DNA of 64,000 nt from Alphaproteobacteria bacterium (GCA_015232335.1 JADFZV010000010.1:1-64000), one strand, 5' to 3'; shown: positions 49,381-58,663, numbered from the stretch's first letter. Numbers and translations are program-made. The notes: generated by a model not told the origin, from the letters alone.

Positions 49381-50442
49381 TTACGGCTTGTCCGACCCGC
49401 TTAGCAGGGCGCGCGTTGCCAGGATGTTCGTCAACTCCCCCTTATCAGAAACCCCAACTTTCCTGTAAATGTTGGCCAGCGTGTTGCGCACCGTAATCGG
49501 GGAGATTTCCAACTGACGGGCGACTTCCTTGTAACTGAGGCCGCCCGCAAACAGGCCTGCGACTTGCCGTTCCCGGCGGGTGAGATCGTCAAAGCGGTCC
49601 TTGCGTCTTGCGGATAGAAGGAACAATTCGCCCTGTGGCTGGGACAGAATGACGATCTCCTTTCCGATGAATTGTGTCCGCGCTGCATTCAATAATTGGC
49701 CGCGTGCGATGGCTCCTGGAAGTTCAAAACCTTGCCAGTCCGGCCATTCCTCCTTGATGATTTCTAGGAACAAAGGATGGGTGTGATGAAAAGCTCCGCT
49801 GGAATCGGCGACGGCCATCGAACTCTCTTCATTTTGCTTGGCGCCAGGCAAGTCCAGAAGCGCCATGGCCTGCGAGCGCAACGCCGCTTGGATATGGGGG
49901 GATGCAAGTTCATGAAGACAACGCTCAGCCTCCGTATAGGGTGCGTCTTTAAAACGGTAGAGAGCAATAATGCTAAAAAGCTTCGTGGCAGGGTCTAGCA
50001 GGTATATGGCCAGCAGATGGCGGATGCCGTGGCTTGTGAACAGTTGGGGAAACACCTGTTCAAGGCCCGGAGTGCGCGCATTCACGATCTTCCCTTTGCC
50101 AGGGCTTGCCAGCTGATAGGCGATCAATTTCGCCCGCGCCTCATAATTTTCCGGCAACTCCCAGAACTGGGAAATCTCATTGGGCAGATTATAGAAGTGC
50201 ATGTAGTGGATGGCAGGGTCATGGGGAAAGCTGGGACCATATCGCGTGCCGCTCCAAAGGGCTGCGTCGTGCGGAATAAGCTTAGCGTAGCGGTTAAAAA
50301 TATGCTCGATGAACTGTGATCGGTCACAGCGCGTGTCGGCTTGATAGATATCAATAAGGCAGTTGCTTAATTGATGCAGCCGGTCCATGGCAAGGGGCTG
50401 ATCTTGCTGTGCCGACACTTGTGAGAGATCTAGAAAAGACAC
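49381..50442 (-). CDS. LuxR-type transcriptional regulator
   Basis: A 353-residue regulator with a C-terminal LuxR helix-turn-helix (LTRRERQVAGLFAGGLSYKEVA, then TVRNTLANIYRKVGV). The large N-terminal part lacks a receiver or acyl-homoserine-lactone domain and may be a GAF/PAS-like ligand domain. The 289-bp gap to the response regulator on one side is AT-rich and probably holds promoters. No autoinducer synthase is nearby. Ligand and targets are unknown. Confidence 0.8.
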   Translation of the reverse strand: MSFLDLSQVSAQQDQPLAMDRLHQLSNCLIDIYQADTRCDRSQFIEHIFNRYAKLIPHDAALWSGTRYGPSFPHDPAIHYMHFYNLPNEISQFWELPENYEARAKLIAYQLASPGKGKIVNARTPGLEQVFPQLFTSHGIRHLLAIYLLDPATKLFSIIALYRFKDAPYTEAERCLHELASPHIQAALRSQAMALLDLPGAKQNEESSMAVADSSGAFHHTHPLFLEIIKEEWPDWQGFELPGAIARGQLLNAARTQFIGKEIVILSQPQGELFLLSARRKDRFDDLTRRERQVAGLFAGGLSYKEVARQLEISPITVRNTLANIYRKVGVSDKGELTNILATRALLSGSDKP

Positions 50443-50884
50443 TCAAAACTCGTGATCTGATCTGACAAAGTAAGCCGCATGTGCTTGATCTGGGCCATGC
50501 CAACCCACCGCTTCAGTTAGTTGAACCATTGTCACGTAACAAAACACGAGACAGACGAAATTTACCTGAATTTATGAAATGGCAAAACAATGACTTCATA
50601 GACAATCGGATCATATGTTTTCGTTCGATCAATAAATGAAACGCTCGCGGCCAATCCCTTGCAAGTGGGGAGCACCCAGGCGTCATGCCAAGAATAGACG
50701 CATACTTGTCGCGCTTACATGCAAAATTGACATCTGTGGTTTTACGAAATTTGTTGGCTGTGAATGGCCAGCAACATCCCATCGACATGTTGTCCATGGC
50801 GGGAATCTAACGTCTGTAGGACAAGTTAGCCGCTCAGCTTGAATTCACGCGAATTCACAGCGGGCTTACAGGAGGGTTGAAGAA
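50443..50884. other. 442-bp intergenic region
   Basis: No convincing gene. It is less GC-rich than its surroundings and holds the divergent promoters of the LuxR-type gene and the DUF4189 gene. A tandem GAATTCAC pair and AGGAGGG lie just before 50885. I see no RNA gene or repeat family member here. Confidence 0.5.
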
Positions 50885-51238
50885 ATGAAAAAATTGATTC
50901 TGGCCGCAGCGACGGCTCTGATTCTGCATTCCGGCGCCGTCATGGCGGCTGGCGCCATTGCGGTTGACGACGAAGAGGGCGTCACGGCCTCCGAAGTCGG
51001 CTTTGCCATCGGCACGGGTGCAACCCGCGAAGCGGCCGCCGCAGACGCGATGAAGGAATGCAAGAAGGCGGGCAATAAAAGCTGCAAGGTCGCCGTGCGT
51101 TACGACACCTGCGGCGCCTATGCCGGATCGAAAAGCACTTTCGGCATCGGCTGGGGCAGCACGGAATCCGCTGCGAAGAGCAAGGCGATGGATGAGTGCG
51201 GCTCGGGCTGCAAGATCGTCGTATCTTCTTGCGACTAA
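50885..51238 (+). CDS. Exported DUF4189-domain protein
   Basis: A 117-residue secreted protein. The signal peptide ends AVMAAGAI. The DUF4189 core has a GAIAVD start, the repeat-like AAAADAMKECKKAGNKSCKVAV, and a second Ala-Lys helix before a final Cys-rich segment. Five to six Cys suggest disulfides. Function is unknown; DUF4189 proteins are typically small periplasmic or secreted. AGGAGGG stands 8 bases before ATG. A terminator follows at 51262. Confidence 0.8.
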   Translation: MKKLILAAATALILHSGAVMAAGAIAVDDEEGVTASEVGFAIGTGATREAAAADAMKECKKAGNKSCKVAVRYDTCGAYAGSKSTFGIGWGSTESAAKSKAMDECGSGCKIVVSSCD

Positions 51239-51261
51239 TGACAGTCGGCCTTGGTGGAAGC

Positions 51262-51283
51262 GGCCTCTCGTAAAAGAGAGGCC
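51262..51283 (+). terminator. Intrinsic terminator after the DUF4189 gene
   Basis: GGCCTCTC (51262-51269) pairs with GAGAGGCC (51276-51283) around GTAAAA and is followed by CTTT. Confidence 0.65.
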
Positions 51284-51343
51284 CTTTCACTGCGCCCGCT
51301 TGGGTAAACCATCTGCCTGACAACAAAATTCCGGGGAAAATCC

Positions 51344-52171
51344 ATGCAGTTCATCGAGAAGATCGTCGATAACAAGACGTTCCAATGGTTCATCATCGGC
51401 GTCATCCTGGTCAACGCGGCTATCCTTGGCTTGATGACCATGGAGCTGACGCCCGAGACCCACCATTTGCTGGAAGTGCTGGACAACACCTGTCTGGTCA
51501 TTTTCTGCATCGAAATCGCCATGAAGCTGCTGGTCAGGCGCTTGGACTTCTTCAAAGACGGTTGGAACGTTTTCGATCTTATCGTGGTTGGCATCGCCCT
51601 GGCGCCCGCCACCGGCGAGCTTTCCGTGTTGCGAGCCTTGCGCGTCCTTCGTTTGATGCGTCTGGCTTCGGCGATCCCTTCCATGCGCCGCGTGATCAAC
51701 GGCATGTTCGCCGCCATTCCCGGCGGTGCTTCGGTGGCCGCCGTGCTGTTCGTCATGTACTATGTGGCGGCGATCATGGGCACCAACTTCTTTGGCAAGA
51801 CCGTTCCCGCCCATTTCGGCGATCTGGGAACGACCTTCTTCACATTGTTCAAGATGATGACTCTGGAAGGCTGGCCGGATATCGCATCCGACGTGTTGGA
51901 ACATCATCCGAGGGCCTGGATTTTCTTCGTCATCTTCATCGTCTTTACGACCTTCACAACCTTGAATCTGCTGTTCGGCATCATTGTTGATGCCATGGAG
52001 CAGGCCAAGGAGGCGGATGCCCGTAGCAAGATGGCCGAATCCGGGGTCGAGATTACCGAGGAGTCCAACGAGATGCGTCTGGCAATCATCGAAGGCGATG
52101 TCAAATATATCCGCGCCATGCTGACCGAAATGGCGCCCGGAAAGGCCCTGCAACCGCCTGCCGGGGAATAA
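51344..52171 (+). CDS. Voltage-gated cation channel (NaChBac/CavMr-like)
   Basis: Single-domain six-helix channel subunit of 275 residues that would form a tetramer. S1-S3 are visible. S4 has regularly spaced arginines (LRALRVLRLMRL). The pore loop carries the filter TLEGWPD between S5 and S6. Most bacterial sodium channels have TLESW; Gly at the fourth position has been linked, to my recollection, to calcium preference in CavMr. A C-terminal helical tail of about 50 residues could form the usual coiled coil. Ion selectivity is inference. Confidence 0.88.
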   Translation: MQFIEKIVDNKTFQWFIIGVILVNAAILGLMTMELTPETHHLLEVLDNTCLVIFCIEIAMKLLVRRLDFFKDGWNVFDLIVVGIALAPATGELSVLRALRVLRLMRLASAIPSMRRVINGMFAAIPGGASVAAVLFVMYYVAAIMGTNFFGKTVPAHFGDLGTTFFTLFKMMTLEGWPDIASDVLEHHPRAWIFFVIFIVFTTFTTLNLLFGIIVDAMEQAKEADARSKMAESGVEITEESNEMRLAIIEGDVKYIRAMLTEMAPGKALQPPAGE

Positions 52172-52308
52172 ATAGTCCTAGGGGTTCCCTGGCCTGCAGA
52201 TTTGGACAGTGGAACCCCTCGGACACGAATCCCGATTAGGGGGGGCGATGTATCGGTGTCGTTGGATGCCGCCTCCCAGGTGCAAAAGCTAGCGCGCGTC
52301 TTAACGAA

Positions 52309-53484
52309 ATGGCGATGATGGCTTATTCAAGCAGGTTGCGACTGGCAAAAAGGCCATTCGGTTCCTTCATGTCGAAAGCATTCTCTGTCATGCTGGGTTT
52401 ACTATTGAATATTGCTACGGCCCAAGCCGAGCCTATTCAGGAAAGAACCATCCAGAAACTTCTCGATGACTATATCGAGCAAGAAGAGCTGCCAGGTGGC
52501 GTGCTGCTGGTATCGATGCCAGGTCAGCGCATCCTGGTCGTGTCGGGCGTGGCCGACATGCGCTCAAAGGCGCCGGTCTTGCCTGACAGCCGCTTTTACG
52601 TGGCATCAGTTGGGAAAATGGCAACTGCGACGGCAACGCTGCAGTTGATCGAGGAAGGAAGGCTGGCCGAGGGTGCGGCTGTAGCAACGCTGGTGGGAAG
52701 CTTTCCCCATATCGAAAAGCTGCCCAATGTGAGAACGGCCAAGTTGAGCCAGCTTCTTGATCATAGTTCGGGCATTCCCGATTACCTGACCGATGAATTT
52801 GCCGAATATTATCACGCCAACGCAAAGCGGCTGACACCGGCCACAGTGCTTCCCTTCGCGTTTGGCGAGACCGCGACAGGGCGCCCCGGTGCGGCGTATG
52901 AGTACAGCAATAGCAATTATGTGTTGCTTGGCGAGATATTGGCGCATGCCGAAGGTAAGTCTTTTGAGGATGTGATGCAGGAGCGCGTGCTGGACAGAGC
53001 CGGGATGAGCGAAACGACAATCGGCGCCAAGGCAGGAAATTCAAAGCTGGCTCGCGGTTATGCCGACCTGGACGATGGCGCCGGAATTCAGGATGTCAGC
53101 CAGTCCGCCTGGAACAGCCCGCTTGGCGACGGGCCGCTGGTGACGACGGCGGGCGACCTGGAACGGTTTGTCTTTGCGCTGTTTAAGGATGGCCTTTTGC
53201 TCAATCCTTCCTCTCTGGTGCGCATGACCCGGCCTTCTGCACATGAAGGCGAGTACGGGATGGGCGTTCAACTGGGCAAAACAAGATGGGGCCGATGGGT
53301 TGGCCATGATGGAATGGAAGACGGATTTGAGGCCGAGGTGCGCTACTACCCAGATCATCAGGCGGCGATTGTCTTTATGACCAACGGCAACACGATTTCC
53401 GATGAACGCATCACGGACAAAGCAGCGATCGCGCTGTCAAAGGTAAGGAAATCCGAGAAAGAGCCGTCGAGAAGGCGCAGATAG
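52309..53484 (+). CDS. Serine hydrolase, class C beta-lactamase fold
   Basis: A 391-residue exported protein of the beta-lactamase/penicillin-binding-like class C family. The catalytic SVGK gives Ser and Lys, the Tyr motif is YSNSN, and the third box is GHDGM instead of a KTG-type motif. These fit esterase or D-peptidase homologues more than true beta-lactamases. The signal segment follows a second ATG at 52369, which may be the real start. The substrate is unknown. Confidence 0.85.
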   Translation: MAMMAYSSRLRLAKRPFGSFMSKAFSVMLGLLLNIATAQAEPIQERTIQKLLDDYIEQEELPGGVLLVSMPGQRILVVSGVADMRSKAPVLPDSRFYVASVGKMATATATLQLIEEGRLAEGAAVATLVGSFPHIEKLPNVRTAKLSQLLDHSSGIPDYLTDEFAEYYHANAKRLTPATVLPFAFGETATGRPGAAYEYSNSNYVLLGEILAHAEGKSFEDVMQERVLDRAGMSETTIGAKAGNSKLARGYADLDDGAGIQDVSQSAWNSPLGDGPLVTTAGDLERFVFALFKDGLLLNPSSLVRMTRPSAHEGEYGMGVQLGKTRWGRWVGHDGMEDGFEAEVRYYPDHQAAIVFMTNGNTISDERITDKAAIALSKVRKSEKEPSRRRR

Positions 53485-53622
53485 TTTTTGCGGCTTGGCG
53501 CGGGCAATTCTCGATGATTATCTGGAAAGGAAACTGATCCCTTCCAAAAACAATATGAGCGGATTGTCCGTTCATATCATCCGTGCTGGCCCCTGTGGCC
53601 GACACGCAGAAAGGAGAGTTAC

Positions 53623-53940
53623 ATGAAATCGATGATGATTGTGCTTGCGGCGCTGTTTTCACTGAGCATTTCAAGCGCGGCCTTCGCTGTTGACGAGTAC
53701 AACAAGGTTCCCGCCGGAGACGCCCAGTACAAGGCTTGCAAAACCTATGCGATGAAGACGTATGAGGGCGGCGAAGAAAAGAGCCCGATTCCCGGACAGA
53801 CCAAGGCGGACGCCTGGTGTACCTGCATGTGGAACGAGACCCCGGAAGACTTCAAGGGCAGCCTGGCCAAGTTCTCCGAAACCGGCAAGGGCGCAAAGAC
53901 TAACAAGATCTGCGAAAAGTACGCCAACTGGGGTGTCTGA
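53623..53940 (+). CDS. Small exported Cys-containing protein of unknown function
   Basis: A 105-residue protein with a clear signal peptide ending AAFAVDE. The mature part of about 83 residues is rich in Lys, Glu and Gly and has four Cys, including CTCMW. I do not recognise the family. AAGGAGAG lies close before ATG 53623, and a strong terminator follows 40 bp after the stop, so it is a single-gene unit that is probably well expressed. Confidence 0.65.
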   Translation: MKSMMIVLAALFSLSISSAAFAVDEYNKVPAGDAQYKACKTYAMKTYEGGEEKSPIPGQTKADAWCTCMWNETPEDFKGSLAKFSETGKGAKTNKICEKYANWGV

Positions 53941-53979
53941 TCCCGTTCGGCGGCAAAGAGATTGCTGCCGATAATCGAC

Positions 53980-54016
53980 AAATGCCGACGGATGCACAGC
54001 GCGTCCGTCGGCATTT
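53980..54016 (+). terminator. Intrinsic terminator with a 13-bp stem
   Basis: AAATGCCGACGGA (53980-53992) pairs perfectly with TCCGTCGGCATTT (54004-54016) around an 11-base loop. It ends the small secreted protein gene and separates it from gene debris downstream. Confidence 0.75.
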
Positions 54017-54054
54017 GCCTTCCTGGTCGGTGTCGGGCAACAGAACGGCGGGCC

Positions 54055-54127
54055 ATGAAGGAAATATCCGAAGCCAGAGTTTTTATTTCCGATGCCTATG
54101 GCACCTTGCTCGATGTGGCGGCTGGGC
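54055..54127 (+). pseudogene. N-terminal remnant of a type II haloacid dehalogenase
   Basis: ATG 54055 starts a frame reading VFISDAYGTLLDVAA, the nucleophile-containing start of HAD type II dehalogenases. About 24 codons later the similarity stops and the frame runs into unrelated sequence. Only the first 10 percent of a normal gene is left, directly joined to a Fic gene remnant. Confidence 0.6.
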
Positions 54128-54265
54128 GAAAGACCTTTCCGCTGTTCTCCTGCCGAACAAAGCGCAAGCCCCAACACCCTCAAGGTGACGTTCGGAAACC
54201 TGGTCGAAAAGGGCCTGCTGGTCCGCCATGGCGCTGGGCGCTCGACATGGTATGGCCTGCCGTAG
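54128..54265 (+). pseudogene. C-terminal remnant of a Fic-family gene
   Basis: In a frame offset from the HAD fragment, the sequence reads about 45 codons up to TAG 54263-54265. It includes SPNTLKVTFGNLVEKGLLVRH and ends AGRSTWYGLP, as in the C-terminal winged-helix part of Fic proteins. The catalytic HPFxxGNGR core is absent. A 28-bp stretch is identical to the right edge of the island at 39667-39694. Confidence 0.6.
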
Positions 54266-54309
54266 CGCCTAGCCGAAAAATTCCACCGATTGTGGAATAT
54301 TGATGAGAA

Positions 54310-55065
54310 TCAGCCCCCGTCTTGGGCCCGGATTTTCGGCAGAATCGTCGTTCTCGCCCGCTCAAGGTCTTCCGGAAAGTCGATCTCTATCCAGGGCAGG
54401 CCGGAAACATCCTCGATTGCAAAGACTGCCGGGTCGGCCAGCATCATGTCGCGCATGGCCGGTTCGTAGGGAAGCTCCAGCGCACCTCGTTCAATGTAGG
54501 GTCGAAGCGCTTCGACCATTTTAATACTTTCGGCGGGGCCGAATTTGGCAAAGCCTGGCCATTCTCCGACGGCATCGAATGCTAGTCCCGGCGGAAGCGT
54601 CTTTCCAAACTCGACGATGGCGCCATCCTTCAGACACAGCTTGACCGGTTCGTCGCCCGGCACGAAATCGCGGTCCATCAGGAAGACCGTGCCCGGCCTG
54701 GCCGCCAGTCTTTTCATCATGGATGCCGGATAGAGAACGTCGGCATCCATGAACAACACGTCTGAAGCGCCATCCAGGACAGTGCGCGCCAGCCACAAAG
54801 AAAGAATGGGGCCTTTCAGGAAGTCAGGGTTTTCAACGAAGCGCACGAAGTTTTCTGCACCCAGGCGGGCCACGGCTTGGCGCAGCAATTCCTGGCGGTA
54901 GCCGACGACAAGCGTCAAATCTTCCACGCCAAGATATTTCAGAATCGTCAAATGGCGTTCGAGCAGCGAGGTTCCCTCGAACTCCAGCAACACCTTGGGC
55001 AGCGCCGTATCCTTGCCGCCAAACAGTCTTTTGCCGATGCCGGCCGCCAGCATGATCGCGCGCAT
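54310..55065 (-). CDS. Sugar/choline-phosphate-type nucleotidyltransferase
   Basis: A 251-residue NTP transferase with LAAGIGKRL near the start, LPKVLLEFEG, and the metal-binding LFMDADVLYP. It resembles LicC and other phosphocholine or phosphonate cytidylyltransferases. It lies at the edge of the phosphonate cluster, divergent from phnW. A second nucleotidyltransferase domain is fused to the PEP mutase, so this one may activate a different headgroup (for example a hydroxylated AEP or phosphoethanolamine). Substrate is inferred. Confidence 0.75.
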   Translation of the reverse strand: MRAIMLAAGIGKRLFGGKDTALPKVLLEFEGTSLLERHLTILKYLGVEDLTLVVGYRQELLRQAVARLGAENFVRFVENPDFLKGPILSLWLARTVLDGASDVLFMDADVLYPASMMKRLAARPGTVFLMDRDFVPGDEPVKLCLKDGAIVEFGKTLPPGLAFDAVGEWPGFAKFGPAESIKMVEALRPYIERGALELPYEPAMRDMMLADPAVFAIEDVSGLPWIEIDFPEDLERARTTILPKIRAQDGG

Positions 55066-55197
55066 ATCGCCTGCCCCTGAACAGATCGTGTCAACAAACG
55101 GCTACAAGCTAAAGCCTGGAGGTAGTCTCCTCAAGCCAAATCATGTTAGGATTTCGGATACTTGCTCCCGCTTTGGCCGTTTACAGGATGTTCGCCC

Positions 55198-56313
55198 ATG
55201 CCCCCGGTTCCCCTGCTGCTGACGCCAGGCCCGCTGACCACTTCGGATACGGTCAAAGAGGCCATGCTGCGCGATTGGGGCTCGCGCGATCCTGACTTCA
55301 TCGCCATGAATTCCAGGATTCTGGAAAGGCTTTGCGGCATCGTCAATGCCGGGCTTACGCATGACGCCGTACCCATCCAGGGCAGCGGCACTTTCGCCGT
55401 CGAGGCGATGATTGGAACGCTTCTGCCCAGATCGGGCGCCAAGCTTCTGGTCCTCGTCAATGGCGCCTACGGCCATCGCATGGTCAAAATGGCTCATATT
55501 CTTGGGCGTTCCGTCGAGATGATGGAGTGGCCAGAAGATGCGCCGGTGTCGCCCCAAAAGCTCGATGCCAGATTGGGCCAGGACGCATCGATAACCCATG
55601 TTGCCGTGGTTCAGTGCGAAACCACCTCGGGCATTCTGAATCCGATCGAAGAAATCGCTGACGTCGTACGAAAGCAGGGGCGCGCCTTGTTCATCGACGC
55701 CATGAGCGCCTTTGGCGCCCTGCCGCTTGACCTTGAGAAAACGCCCTTTCTGGCCCTTGCCGCTTCCAGCAACAAGTGCCTGGAAGGTGTGCCCGGCCTT
55801 GGTTTCGTCATCGCCCAGCGCGAGATGCTGAAGGCCTCGAAAGGCAATGCCCATTCTCTGGCGCTGGACCTGCATGATCAATGGCAGGGCTTTCAGGCCA
55901 ATGGACAGTGGCGCTTTACGCCGCCTACGCATGTGGTCGCAGCCCTTGCCCAGGCGCTGGATGAATTCGATGCCGAAGGGGGTGTTGCCGGGCGGGGAAA
56001 GCGCTATCGGGACAATCTGCGTGTTCTTGTTTCCGGCATGCGCGCCATGGGCTTTCAGCCGCTGTTGCCCGAGGCGGTTCAGGCCCCGATCATCGTCACC
56101 TTTCGCATGCCTTCCGATCCCGCCTTCGATTTCCAGGCCTTCTACCGGGCCATGGCGAGGCGGGGCTTCTTGATCTATCCCGGCAAGCTGACGGTGGCCG
56201 ACAGCTTTCGAATGGGCTGCATCGGAAGGTTGACTGCTGCCGATATGCAAGCCGCCATCGAGGCGGTTAAAAGCACCTTAGCGGAATTGGGTGTTGCCAG
56301 CGGCGCGCCCTGA
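55198..56313 (+). CDS. phnW: 2-aminoethylphosphonate transaminase (class V aminotransferase)
   Basis: PLP enzyme of 371 residues interconverting phosphonoacetaldehyde and 2-aminoethylphosphonate. PhnW features are LLLTPGPLTTS, MLRDWGSRDPDF, the QGSGTFAVEAM loop and the PLP lysine in ASSNKCLEG. Elsewhere PhnW works in AEP breakdown. With PEP mutase and phosphonopyruvate decarboxylase in the same cluster, a biosynthetic direction is expected. ATG 55198 starts right before the conserved N-terminus. It converges on the flippase-like gene. Confidence 0.92.
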   Translation: MPPVPLLLTPGPLTTSDTVKEAMLRDWGSRDPDFIAMNSRILERLCGIVNAGLTHDAVPIQGSGTFAVEAMIGTLLPRSGAKLLVLVNGAYGHRMVKMAHILGRSVEMMEWPEDAPVSPQKLDARLGQDASITHVAVVQCETTSGILNPIEEIADVVRKQGRALFIDAMSAFGALPLDLEKTPFLALAASSNKCLEGVPGLGFVIAQREMLKASKGNAHSLALDLHDQWQGFQANGQWRFTPPTHVVAALAQALDEFDAEGGVAGRGKRYRDNLRVLVSGMRAMGFQPLLPEAVQAPIIVTFRMPSDPAFDFQAFYRAMARRGFLIYPGKLTVADSFRMGCIGRLTAADMQAAIEAVKSTLAELGVASGAP

Positions 56314-56319
56314 CCCAAT

Positions 56320-57318
56320 CTAACAACCTGTTTTGTCGGGTGATTTGGGCAGCCCCAGATAAATCAGTCCGACCAGCCCACCCCAACACAACCAGATCAA
56401 TTCGCGGGCCCGGCGCACCAGGGCGACGGCCAGCCCCAATTCTGCCGAGCCAGAGATGGCGGCATAGAGCAGAAGGAACGTGCCTTCTTGCACGCCGATG
56501 GAGGCTGGCATGATGAAGATGGCCGAACGAACAAGCTGAATGGCCGCTTCGATGATCCAGGCATCGATCAGGCTGACCGGGTGGCCCAAGAGCCAAGATA
56601 TGATCCAGATTTCGGCGATGCCCAGCAGCCAATTGACCAAGGCAAAGCCGATTGCCAAAAGAAAACGTCCGCCATGCTGGGAATAGAAGCGAACCAGCAT
56701 GTCGTCGAATTCGCGCACCTGTTCGATGCGGTGCGCGATTCGGTTTCCGCCGGGAAGTTTCGAAAGGGCGCTCCATAGCCAGGAGGTCAGGCGGATGCGT
56801 TGGATCAGAAAGAAGGCCAGAATCGACAGGGCGAAGACGGCCAGTCCGGCACCTCCGATGGTCTTGTAGATGACGGGCAGACGCTCCGATTCCAGCATGA
56901 AGGCGAAGCCGATTGCCAGGAACAGAACCAGGGCGATCATGTTCACCGTCTTGCCCAGCACCAGCGAGGCGGTGCCCGCCTTAAGTCCGATGCCGTAACG
57001 CCGTTTGAGAATCAGCGCCTTGACCGGCTCGCCGCCCAGGCCGCCTGCGGGCAGGACGGTATTGAACAGCTCTCCCACCAGACGGATATTGAAGATGCGC
57101 CAGAACCAGTTGACCGTCAGCGGTATCTCGATCAGGGCCATGTGAAAGGTCAGGACATCGATGGAGAAGGCGGTCAGATACAGCAACAAGATGGCGCCAA
57201 AGCCCAAAAATCCGACCTGGCTTGCCATCGCCCATACTTGCGCCAGATCGGTTTGAAAGACGACGAAGGCAAAAAGGCCAGCACCAGCGAGAAGGTAGAG
57301 AATCTTGACAAAGCGCAT
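56320..57318 (-). CDS. Flippase-like integral membrane protein (LPG synthase TM/UPF0104 family)
   Basis: A 332-residue protein with about eight to nine hydrophobic helices of the lysylphosphatidylglycerol-synthetase transmembrane-domain family (AglD/UPF0104). GGLGGEPVKALIL and SIGVQEGTFLLLY are its conserved loops. Members of this family act in lipid or lipid-linked sugar translocation. It lies 7 bp downstream of a CDP-alcohol phosphotransferase gene, so flipping or modifying a phosphonolipid is a fair guess. Confidence 0.78.
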   Translation of the reverse strand: MRFVKILYLLAGAGLFAFVVFQTDLAQVWAMASQVGFLGFGAILLLYLTAFSIDVLTFHMALIEIPLTVNWFWRIFNIRLVGELFNTVLPAGGLGGEPVKALILKRRYGIGLKAGTASLVLGKTVNMIALVLFLAIGFAFMLESERLPVIYKTIGGAGLAVFALSILAFFLIQRIRLTSWLWSALSKLPGGNRIAHRIEQVREFDDMLVRFYSQHGGRFLLAIGFALVNWLLGIAEIWIISWLLGHPVSLIDAWIIEAAIQLVRSAIFIMPASIGVQEGTFLLLYAAISGSAELGLAVALVRRARELIWLCWGGLVGLIYLGLPKSPDKTGC

Positions 57319-57325
57319 GGCCGCT

Positions 57326-57967
57326 TCAGACGTGAAAGCGGCGGGCAAAAGACAGGAATTGCAGCCCCCAATAGACCTGGGCGCCAATGGCTCCGGCAGG
57401 CAGCAAAAGCCATGTGCCGTTTGCCAAGGCAAGCAGCAGGACCAGGAAACAGAAATCAGCGCGCGTCAATTCACGGAAGATGAAGACGGTCCACTCCACC
57501 AAGCCCTGGGGCTGGTGGTGGGGCTGCTGGGCTGCAACCTTCTCGGCGGCGTCGGCCTTCTCGAAATAAAGTCCGATCACATAGTTGATGGTGCCGCCGA
57601 TAGCCGCCGCATAGCCCATCCAGGCCCAGATTTCCGATTGGTTCTGATGGGCGACGCCATAGCCCAGCCCCAGAAAGAAGGCGGAATGCACGATCCAATC
57701 GACGATGGTGTCGAAACGCCTGCCGAATTCGGAACATTGGTTCTTGGTCCGCGCCACTTCGCCATCGCAATTATCGAGGACGTAGGTGACGATCAGAAGC
57801 AAAGCCCCCAGCACTTCTTCACTCCAGGCCAGAGCCAAGGCTGAGAGCAGCCCGGTTGCCAGCGACGCTGCCGTGACCTGATTGGCCGAGACGGGCAGGC
57901 GCAGCAGAAGGGGCGTTGCCAGCGATGACAGATAGCGGACGAGGGGAAAGACGGAAGCGTGATTCAT
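57326..57967 (-). CDS. CDP-alcohol phosphotransferase, complete motif (copy 1)
   Basis: Membrane enzyme of 213 residues that transfers a phosphoalcohol or phosphonate group from a CDP-activated donor. The motif D-x2-DG-x2-AR-x8-G-x3-D-x3-D is complete (DNCDGEVAR, then GRRFDTIVD). Six hydrophobic helices are visible. Together with two paralogues and nucleotidyltransferases, it would use CDP-AEP or a similar donor to make a phosphonolipid. Acceptor lipid unknown. Confidence 0.88.
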   Translation of the reverse strand: MNHASVFPLVRYLSSLATPLLLRLPVSANQVTAASLATGLLSALALAWSEEVLGALLLIVTYVLDNCDGEVARTKNQCSEFGRRFDTIVDWIVHSAFFLGLGYGVAHQNQSEIWAWMGYAAAIGGTINYVIGLYFEKADAAEKVAAQQPHHQPQGLVEWTVFIFRELTRADFCFLVLLLALANGTWLLLPAGAIGAQVYWGLQFLSFARRFHV

Positions 57968-58045
57968 GGGGCGAGATTAGCCAAGAAGTTCTCCGGCGTG
58001 AAGACAAGTCTTGACAGGACAAGTCCGCCAGATCAGCTTTCGGGC

Positions 58046-58663
58046 ATGAAAACAGACCCTTGGGATCAAAAAGCGGCGCGGATACTGGTTCGGCCTTTGG
58101 TGCAAACGCCGATTCATCCGAATCATGTGACGATATTCAATATTCTGGTGGCATTGGCCGGTTGCTGGTTGATCGCTTCGGGAGAGGCTGCTTCCCAAAG
58201 CTGGGGGGCGTTTTTGTTCGCCCTCTCGCGCTTTCTGGATCATTTCGACGGTGAGTTGGCCCGCCAGTCGGGAAAAACCTCGAAGCTTGGCTATTATCTC
58301 GATTACGTCGCCGGGGGCATCAGCTTTGGCGCGCTGTTCCTGTCCATGGGGATCGGCTTCTCGCAGGGCCTGCTGGGTGGTTGGGCCATTCTGCTGGGAG
58401 TGGCGGGCACATCCTCGGCGGTGATCTCGGTTTTCCTCAATCTCGGCATCGACAGGGCCAGCAAGTTCGATGAGGGCGAGGCCATCGGCTATCCCGCCTT
58501 TGCGGGCTTCGAATTGGAGGACGGTATTTACCTGATCGCCCCCGTTGCCTGGCTGGGCTGGCTGGAGCCCTTTTTCATCGCTGCAGGGATTGGCGCTTCG
58601 GTCTACACGCTGTGGACGGCGTTCAATCTTGTCCGGCTGAGGGGCCGAAAAGGAACTTCCTGA
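58046..58663 (+). CDS. CDP-alcohol phosphotransferase, last motif Asp replaced by Gly (copy 2)
   Basis: A 205-residue paralogue with six hydrophobic helices. The motif begins DHFDGELAR and continues GYYLD, but the position four residues after that Asp is Gly (YVAG) where the family has the proposed catalytic base Asp. It may be inactive alone and act as a partner of copy 3, whose gene converges with a 41-bp overlap. ATG 58046 is preferred over the frame start at 57959 because the paralogue N-terminus aligns there. Confidence 0.82.
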   Translation: MKTDPWDQKAARILVRPLVQTPIHPNHVTIFNILVALAGCWLIASGEAASQSWGAFLFALSRFLDHFDGELARQSGKTSKLGYYLDYVAGGISFGALFLSMGIGFSQGLLGGWAILLGVAGTSSAVISVFLNLGIDRASKFDEGEAIGYPAFAGFELEDGIYLIAPVAWLGWLEPFFIAAGIGASVYTLWTAFNLVRLRGRKGTS

